This document shows, one piece after another, positions 21,730 to 28,551 of a stretch of DNA of 64,000 nt (its first letter is position 1; the number at the start of each line of letters is the position of its first letter). This DNA is from Arthrobacter sp. (GTDB lineage: Bacteria; Actinomycetota; Actinomycetes; Actinomycetales; Micrococcaceae), in NCBI RefSeq assembly GCF_031179385.1, contig NZ_JAPSHV010000001.1, forward strand, positions 57,506-121,505, in the 5' to 3' direction. The notes under the pieces were generated by a model. It made no database searches and was not told the DNA's origin. It saw nothing but the letters and a program-made list of their open reading frames with translations. The translations under genes were made by a program, and so were the position numbers.

Positions 21730-22563
21730 ATGATCTCATTGCGGCGGGCAATAGCTTCGTCGACCTGTTACTGGCGCCCCTGCGTGGCGGCGGTCCTAGC
21801 GATCACGGTTTCTTCATGTTCTGCGCAGGGCGATGCGTCGTTGGACCCTGCAGAATCCTCCCCGCCGACGGCCGTCGAAGCATCGCCGGCAGCTTCGGCT
21901 GGCGCGGGTGATCTACTCCCCGACCTGGTAATGCTGCCGCTGCAATCGATCCACATCGGTTATGACCGCGGCGAGAAGGTGCTTCGCTTCACCGCCGATG
22001 TCCTCAATGACGGTGACGGTCCGATGCAAGTGACCGGTACCCGGTCCAGTACAGAAGAGCCCGATCTGAAGGTTTCTCAAGACGTCCTGCAAGCAGATGG
22101 TAATTGGAGGTCGGTGGAAACGGACGCCATCATGCGGTACGAAACTTTCGACGGGCACGACCACTTCCACCTGCAGGAGTTCGAGCGCTACCGGATGCGA
22201 CCGGAGGACAGTGACGAGTGGCGGGGCTCCCGCAAGGAAGGATGGTGCCTACGTGATGACGGCGCCCTGCGCGACACACCCTCCAGATACAGCGACGACG
22301 ACTATTACTGCGGCGAAGACGAAGAATCAGAGCTTACGGAGCTAATTCAAGGAATGACCGAAGGATGGGTGGACTCCTACGACTGGTACCTCGAGGGTCA
22401 ATACATCGAGCTGAAGGACCTGAAACTGCCCGGAAACTTCTGCCTCGAGGCAGAGGCAGATCCTAACCGTGCCCTTACCGAGAAAAACGACGACAACAAC
22501 CTGACCTCGACCCTGGTGCACATCACCGAAAGAGAGGCCACCGTCGTCAAACAGGGCTGTTAA
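21730..22563 (+). CDS. Secreted lysyl-oxidase-like lipoprotein
   Basis: A 277-aa exported protein. The signal peptide ends in VSSC, a lipobox-like site. The catalytic domain begins near DLLPDLVMLP and matches the bacterial lysyl oxidase family: copper ligands GHDHFHLQEF (His143, 145, 147), then GSRKEGWCLRD with Lys169, and GWVDSYDWY with Tyr217. Lys169 and Tyr217 align by eye with the residues that form the lysine tyrosylquinone cofactor in animal LOX. LOX oxidises primary amines to aldehydes, releasing ammonia and peroxide. It follows the polymer synthetase on the same strand. The start is uncertain: ATG 21550 has a better ribosome-binding site (AGGA) and would add 60 Cys-rich residues before the signal peptide. 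Confidence 0.8.
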   Translation: MISLRRAIASSTCYWRPCVAAVLAITVSSCSAQGDASLDPAESSPPTAVEASPAASAGAGDLLPDLVMLPLQSIHIGYDRGEKVLRFTADVLNDGDGPMQVTGTRSSTEEPDLKVSQDVLQADGNWRSVETDAIMRYETFDGHDHFHLQEFERYRMRPEDSDEWRGSRKEGWCLRDDGALRDTPSRYSDDDYYCGEDEESELTELIQGMTEGWVDSYDWYLEGQYIELKDLKLPGNFCLEAEADPNRALTEKNDDNNLTSTLVHITEREATVVKQGC

Positions 22564-22611
22564 CGCTCGAAGCTTCCGGTAACTCGGAACTTCCTCCCTT
22601 CTCCTTGTAGC

Positions 22612-22797
22612 GTGCAGGATCGGAGCTCCTGGCTCGTGGAAGACGGTGCCTTAAAAGTGGAAGGCATATCCATCGGGGCGGGCTGTTCACTCGGGGTGAA
22701 TGCCTTCGTGCACTACGGGGTAACGATGGAGGGCTCCGCTGTACTCGAGGCGGAAGACCACGACTGGCTAACCGACCAGCCAGCGCCACCAGCGTGA
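22612..22797 (+). pseudogene. Relic of the C-terminal domain of a second Pls-type synthetase
   Basis: The translation from about 22624 (WLVEDGALKVEG, then GCSLGVNAFVHYGVTM and AVLEAE) aligns without gaps to the end of the synthetase's third C domain (LEDGTFKSDH, DRCSLSVESFVNYGVTM, VVLEAD). Identity is partial, so it is not a recent copy but the remains of a divergent paralogue. It lies in the same frame as, and just after, the lysyl-oxidase-like gene, lacks a start and upstream domains, and runs out of similarity at about 22765, where the complement of the AAA ATPase gene begins. It marks a recombination scar at the right edge of the accessory block. Confidence 0.75.
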
Positions 22798-23808
22798 TTG
22801 TTCCGGTTCCGGCGTCCGTTCCGGTTCCGGCTCCGGCTCTTCCCCCAGGGCCAGTGCGGCCTCGACGATGTCGTCTGCCGTGAGCGTCATAACGGCCTCA
22901 CGGTCGAGCGCGTCGAGACTTTGATCCTCCGACGACAGCCGCAGCGCCTGACGGTTAAGGGCCTGCTCGAACAGCGTGCGGGCGAACCGTGCGTTGCCGG
23001 AGTCCTCGCCCGCGTGAAGCCCGGCGAGGATGCGGCGCAACATCTGGTCGGCACCCGGCTCCAGGGTGTACTCATGCTGGGCCAACATCCGGTGGAAGAT
23101 CGTCTGGAGTGCGTCGACGGAGTAGTCGGGGAACGTGATCTCGCGGGCAAACCGGGAGCGCAGCCCGGGGTTTGAGAGCAGGAAGGACTCCATCAGCCGC
23201 GGGTATCCGGCCACGATCACGACAAGGCGGTGGCGGTGGTCCTCCATTCGCTTGAGCAGGACCTCGATCGCCTCGGGGCCGAAGTCCATCCGGCCGTCCT
23301 CCGGGGCCAGCGCGTAGGCCTCGTCGATGAACAGGACGCCGTCCAGCGCACGCCGGATCACCCGGTCCGTCTTGATGGCGGTCGCGCCCACGTACTGTCC
23401 CACCAACCCCGACCGGTCGACCTCGACAAGGTGGCCCTTCTGCAGCAGACCGACCGCGCGGTACATCTCCGCCAGGAGCCGCGCCACGGTGGTCTTGCCC
23501 GTGCCCGGGTTTCCGAGGAACACCAGATGCTGTGAAGTGGCCACCTCCGGTAGGCCATGCGTCTTACGGCGGGCCTGGACCTGGAGCAGTGCGACGAGGG
23601 CCCGGACCTGTTCCTTCACGGTTTCCAGTCCGACCAGGGCGTCGAGCTCGGCCTGCAGTTCGGAGAGCGGCCGGGCCGGTCCAGGCCTCGTACCGATGAG
23701 ATCGCCGACCAGGTCGTCGACGCGCTCCGAACCGGGCAGCTTGAGTTGGTCGGCCAGATGACCGATGGTTTCGCGCAGGTCATCGAGCGGATTCCGGCTT
23801 GCAGCCAT
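22768..23808 (-). CDS. AAA ATPase of the CbxX/CfqX (CbbX-like) family
   Basis: A 346-aa AAA+ protein. Walker A is GNPGTGKT (residues 99-106) and Walker B ends in DEAY (162-165), followed by sensor and arginine-finger regions (LRSRFAREI). The CbxX/CfqX family includes Rubisco-activase-like remodelers and the C-terminal ATPase of type VII EccA. No ESX partner genes are present, so the client is unknown. The C-terminus is Glu/Pro-rich and ends in WRWLVG. ATG 23808 is preferred since residues before it lack family similarity, though GGAG is only two bases upstream; a leaderless message is possible. Its 3' end abuts the relic of the polymer cluster. Confidence 0.88.
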   Translation of the reverse strand: MAASRNPLDDLRETIGHLADQLKLPGSERVDDLVGDLIGTRPGPARPLSELQAELDALVGLETVKEQVRALVALLQVQARRKTHGLPEVATSQHLVFLGNPGTGKTTVARLLAEMYRAVGLLQKGHLVEVDRSGLVGQYVGATAIKTDRVIRRALDGVLFIDEAYALAPEDGRMDFGPEAIEVLLKRMEDHRHRLVVIVAGYPRLMESFLLSNPGLRSRFAREITFPDYSVDALQTIFHRMLAQHEYTLEPGADQMLRRILAGLHAGEDSGNARFARTLFEQALNRQALRLSSEDQSLDALDREAVMTLTADDIVEAALALGEEPEPEPERTPEPEQSRWWRWLVG

Positions 23809-23843
23809 GCCTCCACTGTAGTACCGACCGGCACCAACAACGC

Positions 23844-23885
23844 AGAAGGTCCCGGCCCCCTCGTACAAGTGAACCGGGACCTTCT
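23844..23885 (-). terminator. Terminator hairpin after tRNA-Ser(CGA)
   Basis: AGAAGGTCCCGG (23844-23855) and CCGGGACCTTCT (23874-23885) form a perfect 12-bp stem with an 18-nt loop, nine bases beyond the tRNA on the minus strand. A short T-containing stretch (GCGTTGTTGG) follows. It lies between the tRNA and the AAA ATPase gene. Confidence 0.7.
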
Positions 23886-23893
23886 CACGTGGC

Positions 23894-23979
23894 GGTGACG
23901 GTGGGATTTGAACCCACGTTGGCTTTTACACCAAACAACATTTCGAGTGTTGCACCTTCGGCCGCTCGGACACGTCACC
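23894..23979 (-). tRNA. tRNA-Ser (anticodon CGA)
   Basis: The minus strand folds as an 86-nt class II tRNA. The acceptor stem is GGTGACG/CGTCACC, the anticodon loop CTCGAAA gives anticodon CGA, a long variable arm is present, and the T-loop is GGTTCAAATCC. It reads UCG codons. No CCA is encoded. Confidence 0.97.
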
Positions 23980-24031
23980 AACGGTGCCCTACTTTACCGG
24001 CTGAGGTGCCCTCCGCCCAAAATGGGCAGTA

Positions 24032-24493
24032 CTACAGGTTCACGACGTCGTTCTTGCCCGGATCGGGGCGCTCGCCGGTAACCATCCCCTTGGCGATTTT
24101 GAAGGCGGCCACGACGCGCGGTGTATCCATCGACCAGTACTCGGCAGTGTCCGCGTCGACCTTGATCAGTGCCACCGAGGGATCGTCCTTCCCATCGAAC
24201 CAGGGCTTCACGGAAGCGCTCCACAGCTCGTCGATCTTCGCCCGATCCTTCGTCAGCATGGCGGTGCCGGCGATGGAAAGGTACCCCTTGTCGCTGCTGA
24301 TGGACACGTTGACCTGTGGGTTGGCCCGGATGTCGTCCGCCTTCGGAGAGGGATCCTCCGTGAAGAACCACAGGTCGCCGTCGAACTCCGCCTCCTGGAC
24401 CGCGAGCGGTCGGCTCACGAGCTGACCCTGGGCATTGATAGTGGTCAGGATCGCGATGTCCGCGTCCTTGACGATCTTGATGAGTTCCTTCAT
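24032..24493 (-). CDS. Pyridoxamine 5'-phosphate oxidase family protein (general stress protein 26-like)
   Basis: A 153-aa split-barrel flavoprotein. The pattern AILTTINAQGQLVSRPLAVQ followed by LWFFTEDPSPKADDI is that of the GS26-like branch of the PNPOx family, which binds FMN or F420 and is often a stress-induced oxidoreductase of unknown substrate. The full family length is present. The start at 24493 has AGGA at suitable spacing. Three copies of a 16-bp direct repeat lie 40-80 bp upstream and could influence expression. It is a single-gene unit between tRNA-Ser and an SDR gene. Confidence 0.9.
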   Translation of the reverse strand: MKELIKIVKDADIAILTTINAQGQLVSRPLAVQEAEFDGDLWFFTEDPSPKADDIRANPQVNVSISSDKGYLSIAGTAMLTKDRAKIDELWSASVKPWFDGKDDPSVALIKVDADTAEYWSMDTPRVVAAFKIAKGMVTGERPDPGKNDVVNL

Positions 24494-24532
24494 GCCGTCC
24501 TACTGCGAGTTCATTCCTTCTCCATATTCCTC

Positions 24533-24573
24533 GTGCTCGTTACTCTTGGTGCTCGTTACTCTTGGTGCTCGTT
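24533..24573. repeat. 16-bp tandem repeat, 2.6 copies
   Basis: GTGCTCGTTACTCTTG occurs at 24533-24548 and 24549-24564 and is followed by a partial copy, GTGCTCGTT, at 24565-24573. It lies in the upstream region of the PPOX gene. It could be a regulatory iteron-like array or simple slippage. Confidence 0.9.
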
Positions 24574-24596
24574 CGATGTGCTGCGCGAGTGGTCAT

Positions 24597-25520
24597 TCAG
24601 TGTGGGGGTGTCCTCCGGTGAAGGCGTCCCAGCTTCCCCCAGCCGCCCGTGACTGAATTCGACCCCGGCGATGACCGCAGGACAGTACCCGGATGTGCCC
24701 CTTCCCCGCCCCGCCGAAGCGCGACGAGATCCATCAACGGACCGACGCACGCATCGTAGATTCGGGGGAGCAGCGCATGCAGGGGTATGAAGGTCCGCTG
24801 GACCGCCCCCACGATGGTCACCGCGCGGGGGTTTTCAGCACAGCGGAGAATCGCCTGCGCCACCCTGTCAGGGCGGACCACGGGCGGCAGGGGATGCACG
24901 TCATGTCCGGTGTAGTTCGCGGCGTGTTGATAGATGGGCGTGTCGATCGTGGCAGGCAGCACGAGTGAGACGTGTAGCTCCGGCGTCTTGCGCAGCTCCT
25001 GCCGGAGTACGCGTACCAGGCCGTACAGGCCGAACTTGCTGGCCACATATGCCGATACATAGGGGGACGTGATTCTTGAGTAGACCGAACCGATGAAGAT
25101 CAAAGTCCCAGTGCCGGCCTCGCGCATGTGCGAGAGCGCATGCCGGGCGGTAGCCGCCGCACCTACCAGGTTGGTGTCGATGATCTTGCTGAACACGTCC
25201 GAAGGCGTGGCTTCGAAGGTGCCATAGCCATACACCGAGGCGTTGATCACGCACACGTCGATCCGGCCGAACTCGGCGATGGCCGCTTGCATCAGGGCCG
25301 CTACCTGACCCTCATCGCAAACGTCCGTCGGCACGCAGGCCACGCGGGCGCCTCGTTCCCGGCACTCGTTCGTAACTTCCTGCAGGTTTTCCTCACCACG
25401 CGCGGCCAGCACCAGGTGGGCTCCCTGCGCAGCGAATGTCCGGGCGGCGGCTCTACCGATACCGCTTCCGGCGCCGGTAATAACGACGACGGCTCCGGCA
25501 ATACTTCGACCGCGCTTCAC
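24597..25520 (-). CDS. SDR family oxidoreductase
   Basis: A 307-aa short-chain dehydrogenase with an N-terminal Rossmann fold (ITGAGSGIGRAAA), the family motif NASVYGYG in place of NNAG, and the catalytic YVASKFG (Tyr and Lys four apart). The extended C-terminus of about 60 residues beyond the fold includes a membrane-proximal hydrophobic stretch, as in SDRs that act on lipophilic substrates. The GTG at 25520 is chosen because GGAGG lies seven bases upstream. A perfect 22-bp palindrome sits 15 bp in front of the start, indicating repression by a TetR-like regulator that is not encoded nearby. The substrate is unknown. Confidence 0.88.
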   Translation of the reverse strand: MKRGRSIAGAVVVITGAGSGIGRAAARTFAAQGAHLVLAARGEENLQEVTNECRERGARVACVPTDVCDEGQVAALMQAAIAEFGRIDVCVINASVYGYGTFEATPSDVFSKIIDTNLVGAAATARHALSHMREAGTGTLIFIGSVYSRITSPYVSAYVASKFGLYGLVRVLRQELRKTPELHVSLVLPATIDTPIYQHAANYTGHDVHPLPPVVRPDRVAQAILRCAENPRAVTIVGAVQRTFIPLHALLPRIYDACVGPLMDLVALRRGGEGAHPGTVLRSSPGSNSVTGGWGKLGRLHRRTPPH

Positions 25521-25534
25521 GGGACCTCCAGGGA

Positions 25535-25556
25535 GTTGATAAGCACGCTTATCAAC
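25535..25556. promoter_or_regulatory. TetR-type operator palindrome upstream of the SDR gene
   Basis: GTTGATAAGC and GCTTATCAAC are perfect inverted repeats separated by AC (25535-25556). The site lies just upstream of the SDR ribosome-binding site and ends nine bases from the tadA stop codon. Symmetry, length and position fit a dimeric TetR-family repressor site. Confidence 0.7.
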
Positions 25557-25565
25557 CACACTACG

Positions 25566-26045
25566 TCAGCCTCTGCGGATAGCGAAGAAGTCCTTCAGAA
25601 GCGCAGAGCACTCATCTTCCAGGACCCCGGGGAACACCTCGGTCCAGTGATTCAGGCGACGTTCACGCAAAACGTCGAAGACGGACCCTGAAGCCCCGGC
25701 CTTCTCATCCCACGCCCCGAACACGACGCGCGGAATCCGCGCCAGCACGCTGGCTCCCGCACACATCGCACACGGTTCCAGGGTCACCACCAGGGTGCAG
25801 CCCTCAAGCCGCCAGGCCCCGATGGCTGCCGCAGCCCGCCGGATGGCCAGGACTTCTGCGTGGGCGGTTGGATCGCCGGTTGCCTCGCGCTCATTCCAAC
25901 CGGTGCCCAGCACCATCCCGTCAGGACCGACGACGACGGCGCCTATCGGCACGTCCGCCGTCTCGCCAGTGCGCCGAGCGGCTTCCAGCGCCAGTACCAT
26001 CCACGCGTCGTAGTCCCGGGGCGCAGGAGCAGGGTGGGCGGGCAT
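25566..26045 (-). CDS. tadA: tRNA adenosine(34) deaminase TadA
   Basis: A 159-aa zinc-dependent deaminase that converts A34 to inosine in tRNA-Arg(ACG), whose gene is at 30073-30145. The zinc site is His62-Ala-Glu64 (proton shuttle) with Cys92 and Cys95 in PCAMC. It is of standard family length. The start ATG 26045 lacks a ribosome-binding site, but TATCAT lies seven bases upstream on the minus strand, as in a leaderless promoter. It diverges from upp with only 22 bp between the two start codons. A general nucleobase deaminase role is a less likely alternative. Confidence 0.92.
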   Translation of the reverse strand: MPAHPAPAPRDYDAWMVLALEAARRTGETADVPIGAVVVGPDGMVLGTGWNEREATGDPTAHAEVLAIRRAAAAIGAWRLEGCTLVVTLEPCAMCAGASVLARIPRVVFGAWDEKAGASGSVFDVLRERRLNHWTEVFPGVLEDECSALLKDFFAIRRG

Positions 26046-26067
26046 GAGCCAATGATACTTTTGACCA
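26046..26067. promoter_or_regulatory. 22-bp bidirectional, apparently leaderless promoter between tadA and upp
   Basis: ATGATACT at the centre reads TATCAT toward tadA (seven bases before its ATG) and GATACT toward upp (eight bases before its ATG). Neither gene has a ribosome-binding site, so both start codons probably coincide with the transcription starts. The two -10 elements overlap on opposite strands. Confidence 0.55.
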
Positions 26068-26703
26068 ATGCGCGTTCTGGTTGTCGACCATCCCCTGGTG
26101 TCCCACAAGCTGACGGTCCTGAGGGACAAGAACACTCCGTCACCGGTCTTCCGGTTGCTCACCGAGGAGTTGGTAACGCTGCTGGCCTACGAGGCCACCC
26201 GGGATGTGCGCGTGGAGCCGGTGCAGATCGAGACTCCGGTGACCACCGCCGTCGGGACGGGCCTGGTGAAGCCGACGCCTCTGGTTGTCCCTATCCTGCG
26301 CGCCGGGCTCGGCATGCTTGAGGGAATGACACGCCTCGTGCCCACTGCGGAAGTGGGATTCCTGGGAATGGCGCGCAATGAGGAGACCCTCGAGGCCATC
26401 ACCTACGCCGAGCGTCTACCGGATGACCTCACCGGCCGGCAGGTGTTTGTTCTCGACCCGATGCTCGCCACCGGCGGCACCCTCCGCGAAGCGATCAAGT
26501 TCCTGTTCCGCAGAGGCGCGGCCGATGTTACGTGCATCTGCCTGCTCGCGGCGCCCGAAGGCCTTGAGGCCCTCAGGCAGGAGTTGGAGGGGACCAACGT
26601 CACCATCGTGCTTGCCTCGATTGACGAAAAGCTGAACGAGAATGCGTACATCGTCCCCGGTTTGGGCGACGCCGGTGACCGCCTTTACGGCGTCGTAGGT
26701 TAG
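26068..26703 (+). CDS. upp: Uracil phosphoribosyltransferase
   Basis: A 211-aa salvage enzyme that makes UMP from uracil and PRPP. The PRPP-binding loop DPMLATGGT and the C-terminal uracil-binding region ([10 protein letters not shown]) are intact, and the N-terminus [16 protein letters not shown] is typical. It is cytoplasmic and of standard length. It diverges from tadA. The message is probably leaderless, since no Shine-Dalgarno sequence fits in the 22-bp gap. A hairpin follows the stop codon. Confidence 0.97.
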   Translation: MRVLVVDHPLVSHKLTVLRDKNTPSPVFRLLTEELVTLLAYEATRDVRVEPVQIETPVTTAVGTGLVKPTPLVVPILRAGLGMLEGMTRLVPTAEVGFLGMARNEETLEAITYAERLPDDLTGRQVFVLDPMLATGGTLREAIKFLFRRGAADVTCICLLAAPEGLEALRQELEGTNVTIVLASIDEKLNENAYIVPGLGDAGDRLYGVVG

Positions 26704-26706
26704 CCT

Positions 26707-26733
26707 CCCGCTGTCCACAATGTGGTCAGCGGG
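26707..26733 (+). terminator. Near-perfect palindrome after upp, possible terminator
   Basis: CCCGCTGTCCACA (26707-26719) and TGTGGTCAGCGGG (26721-26733) pair over 13 positions with one mismatch. It starts three bases after the upp stop. No T-run follows, so it could also be a protein-binding site. Confidence 0.45.
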
Positions 26734-26888
26734 GTGTGGCACCCGGTTCGCAACCGGTTCACTTTCCAGACGGATTGCTTTGTTCTCTTCGCGAATGCCG
26801 CGTACCGTCTGCGATCCGGCGCCGCTGGCACGGCGTGCTTGACGATTAGTCCGGCGGCGTTGCCTGTCCAGAATGCGGACGCTCTACC

Positions 26889-26934
26889 ATTGTTACTTGC
26901 GCGTAGCGGATTGTTACGTGCAATAATTCGAATT
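26889..26934 (+). promoter_or_regulatory. Promoter region with 21-bp-spaced direct repeats before a short leader ORF
   Basis: ATTGTTACTTGC (26889-26900) and ATTGTTACGTGC (26910-26921) are direct repeats in helical phase. AATAAT at 26922-26927 lies seven bases before the GTG at 26935 and could be the -10 of a leaderless transcript. The rest of the 450-bp gap between upp and the winged-helix gene shows only a small CCGGTT/AACCGG hairpin (26743-26757) and no supported gene besides the leader ORF. Confidence 0.45.
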
Positions 26935-27027
26935 GTGAACACCAACTCAGCAGCATCTGCAGCCGCAGCTTATTTCCCGGGCGTCTTGCCCGCACAGGGA
27001 ACTCGCTGCTGTCGAATGTGCGCGTAA
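26935..27027 (+). CDS. Putative 30-aa Cys-rich leader peptide
   Basis: GTG at 26935 opens a 30-codon frame whose product is Ala-rich in the middle and ends in RCCRMCA before TAA. A good -10-like element just upstream and the absence of a ribosome-binding site suggest leaderless translation. Actinobacteria use short upstream ORFs ending in cysteine clusters as cysteine-responsive attenuators, and this frame looks similar. It precedes the winged-helix regulator gene by 126 bp. It may not be translated; the call rests on position and composition only. Confidence 0.4.
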   Translation: MNTNSAASAAAAYFPGVLPAQGTRCCRMCA

Positions 27028-27153
27028 CGGTTTACCCCACCCTCTTACGCATTTTCTAGCCCAACGGCGGGCTCCACAGAAGCTCCATCCCGACCGGGCA
27101 CACCCCTGCATTCGAGCCGTGATGACGGCGATTCACCATGAGGTTGTTTAGAC

Positions 27154-27996
27154 ATGACCGTTTCTTCCGGATACGTCCACATTTCCCTCCGCAACGCGCA
27201 GAACCGCGCCAGCCTTCAACGGCAGGCTTACGGGCAGCGTCCCGGTTTCCCCGCCTACAGCCAGCCAACTGCTGCCGCTTATGCTCCGAGCTACGGACAG
27301 CTGAAGCCCGTGCCTTCGCCCGCTGACTCTGCTCAGCCCATCACGGCGCCGGTTCCAGTGGTGACACCCAACGGGATTCCCGGACCGCAGGCGGTCACCG
27401 GCGACACCACCGCACGCGGATTCGTGCTGTACGTCGCGCTGGACGAAGACACTGCCGCTGAGCACGACACCACACTGAGCAAGCTGGCACAGGATGTACG
27501 GGCCTATGTCCGCACCCTGGTGCCCGGCGCCCAGAGTCACGCTGCAGTTGCGCTTGCTCCGTCAGACGCCGTCGGCACTGACATCGACGTGGTCAGGCAG
27601 GCGCTGGGGGACCCGACGGTCAACCGCCGGCCGCGCACCGAGCAGCAGCCCACTCCGCCGCCTGCACCCCGTCCTACCGGTGTCCTGATCGATCTCTCCA
27701 GGCGCGAAGTTCACCTGGACGGTGAAATCCTGAACCTGACGTTCAAGGAGTTCGAACTCCTCAACTACCTGGTGGAGAATGCCTCCCGAACCGTGGGGCG
27801 CGAGGAACTCCTCAGCGGTCTGTGGCGCAATGCCGATGAGGTGCCTAATGAGCGCACCATTGACGTACACATCCGCCGCCTGCGCTCCAAGCTCGGCCGG
27901 CTGGCCAACACCGTCCGCACTGTCCGCGGCCAGGGATACCGGTTCTATGAGCACCCTGAGGTTGTTGTGTGGGCCGCTCCGGAGTACTCCATCTAG
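27154..27996 (+). CDS. Winged-helix (OmpR/PhoB-type) DNA-binding protein with atypical N-terminus
   Basis: A 280-aa protein. The C-terminal 95 residues (from VLIDLSRREVHLDG) form a Trans_reg_C winged helix with the typical LTFKEFELLNYLVENA, ERTIDVHIRRLRSKLG and VRGQGYRF segments. The N-terminal 170 residues are not a receiver domain: residues 1-85 are Gln/Pro/Ala/Tyr-rich and a short alpha/beta region follows (FVLYVALDEDT), without phosphoacceptor Asp pockets. It is probably a transcription regulator acting without a phosphorelay. It lies downstream of a 450-bp gap with a possible leader peptide and upstream of a SixA-like phosphatase gene. The regulon is unknown. Confidence 0.88.
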   Translation: MTVSSGYVHISLRNAQNRASLQRQAYGQRPGFPAYSQPTAAAYAPSYGQLKPVPSPADSAQPITAPVPVVTPNGIPGPQAVTGDTTARGFVLYVALDEDTAAEHDTTLSKLAQDVRAYVRTLVPGAQSHAAVALAPSDAVGTDIDVVRQALGDPTVNRRPRTEQQPTPPPAPRPTGVLIDLSRREVHLDGEILNLTFKEFELLNYLVENASRTVGREELLSGLWRNADEVPNERTIDVHIRRLRSKLGRLANTVRTVRGQGYRFYEHPEVVVWAAPEYSI

Positions 27997-28026
27997 CTGC
28001 CGCCCGTCACGAAGTAGGGTGAGGGA

Positions 28027-28551
28027 ATGTCCTCACACCACCTGAAGCGCCTGATGCTCCTGCGGCATGCCAAGTCCGACTGGCATGGCGAAGTGGCGGA
28101 CCATGAGCGCCCGCTCAGTGCGCGGGGGCATCGGGACGCACCGCTCATTGGGCGCTGGATGGTGGAGAACGACGCCGTACCTGACCTGATTTTGACGTCG
28201 TCGGCCCTGCGGGCGCGCCAGACCTGCATTTGGGTGTGCCAGGAATTGGGGGAGAAGGCCCCGACGCCCCGGCTGGAGCCGAAGCTCTATGCGGCCAGCG
28301 CCACGGAGATGCTGACGGTGATCAACCATGTTCCGGAGACAGCGACGAGCGTCCTCGTGATAGGGCACCTGCCTGGCATTCAGAACCTTGCCATGCGCCT
28401 GGCGTCAGCCGATTCGGACGAGGACTCCGTTGTGGACCTGGCCACGCATTACCCAACGGCAGGGCTGAGCGTCCTTAGCCATGGCGGCCGTTGGGCTGAA
28501 CTCGACGGCCGCGACGCCGATGTGACCAATTTCGTGGTCCGCCGCGCCTAA
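28027..28551 (+). CDS. SixA-like histidine phosphatase
   Basis: A 174-aa histidine phosphatase. The catalytic RHAK motif (LLRHAKSDW, in place of RHG) is at residues 13-16, and the second catalytic His is in VLVIGHLPGIQ. This RHAK variant belongs to the SixA branch, whose E. coli member dephosphorylates histidine phosphotransfer domains or phosphocarriers. The start at 28027 follows GAGGGA closely. It is 30 bp after the winged-helix gene on the same strand and converges, with a 4-bp overlap, on the flavin reductase gene. Confidence 0.9.
   Translation: MSSHHLKRLMLLRHAKSDWHGEVADHERPLSARGHRDAPLIGRWMVENDAVPDLILTSSALRARQTCIWVCQELGEKAPTPRLEPKLYAASATEMLTVINHVPETATSVLVIGHLPGIQNLAMRLASADSDEDSVVDLATHYPTAGLSVLSHGGRWAELDGRDADVTNFVVRRA

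Noticed and set aside
22768..23979. tRNA-Ser as integration site of the polymer cluster
   Set aside because: The right edge of the block is at about 22.77 kb, separated from the tRNA by the AAA gene. No integrase and no duplicated tRNA 3' end were seen.
26722..27027. A 101-aa frame spanning most of the upp to winged-helix gap
   Set aside because: Its codon usage is unlike the neighbours and the 5' part has no similarity or ribosome-binding site. Only the 30-codon 3' part, with its own promoter-like signals, was kept as a leader ORF.
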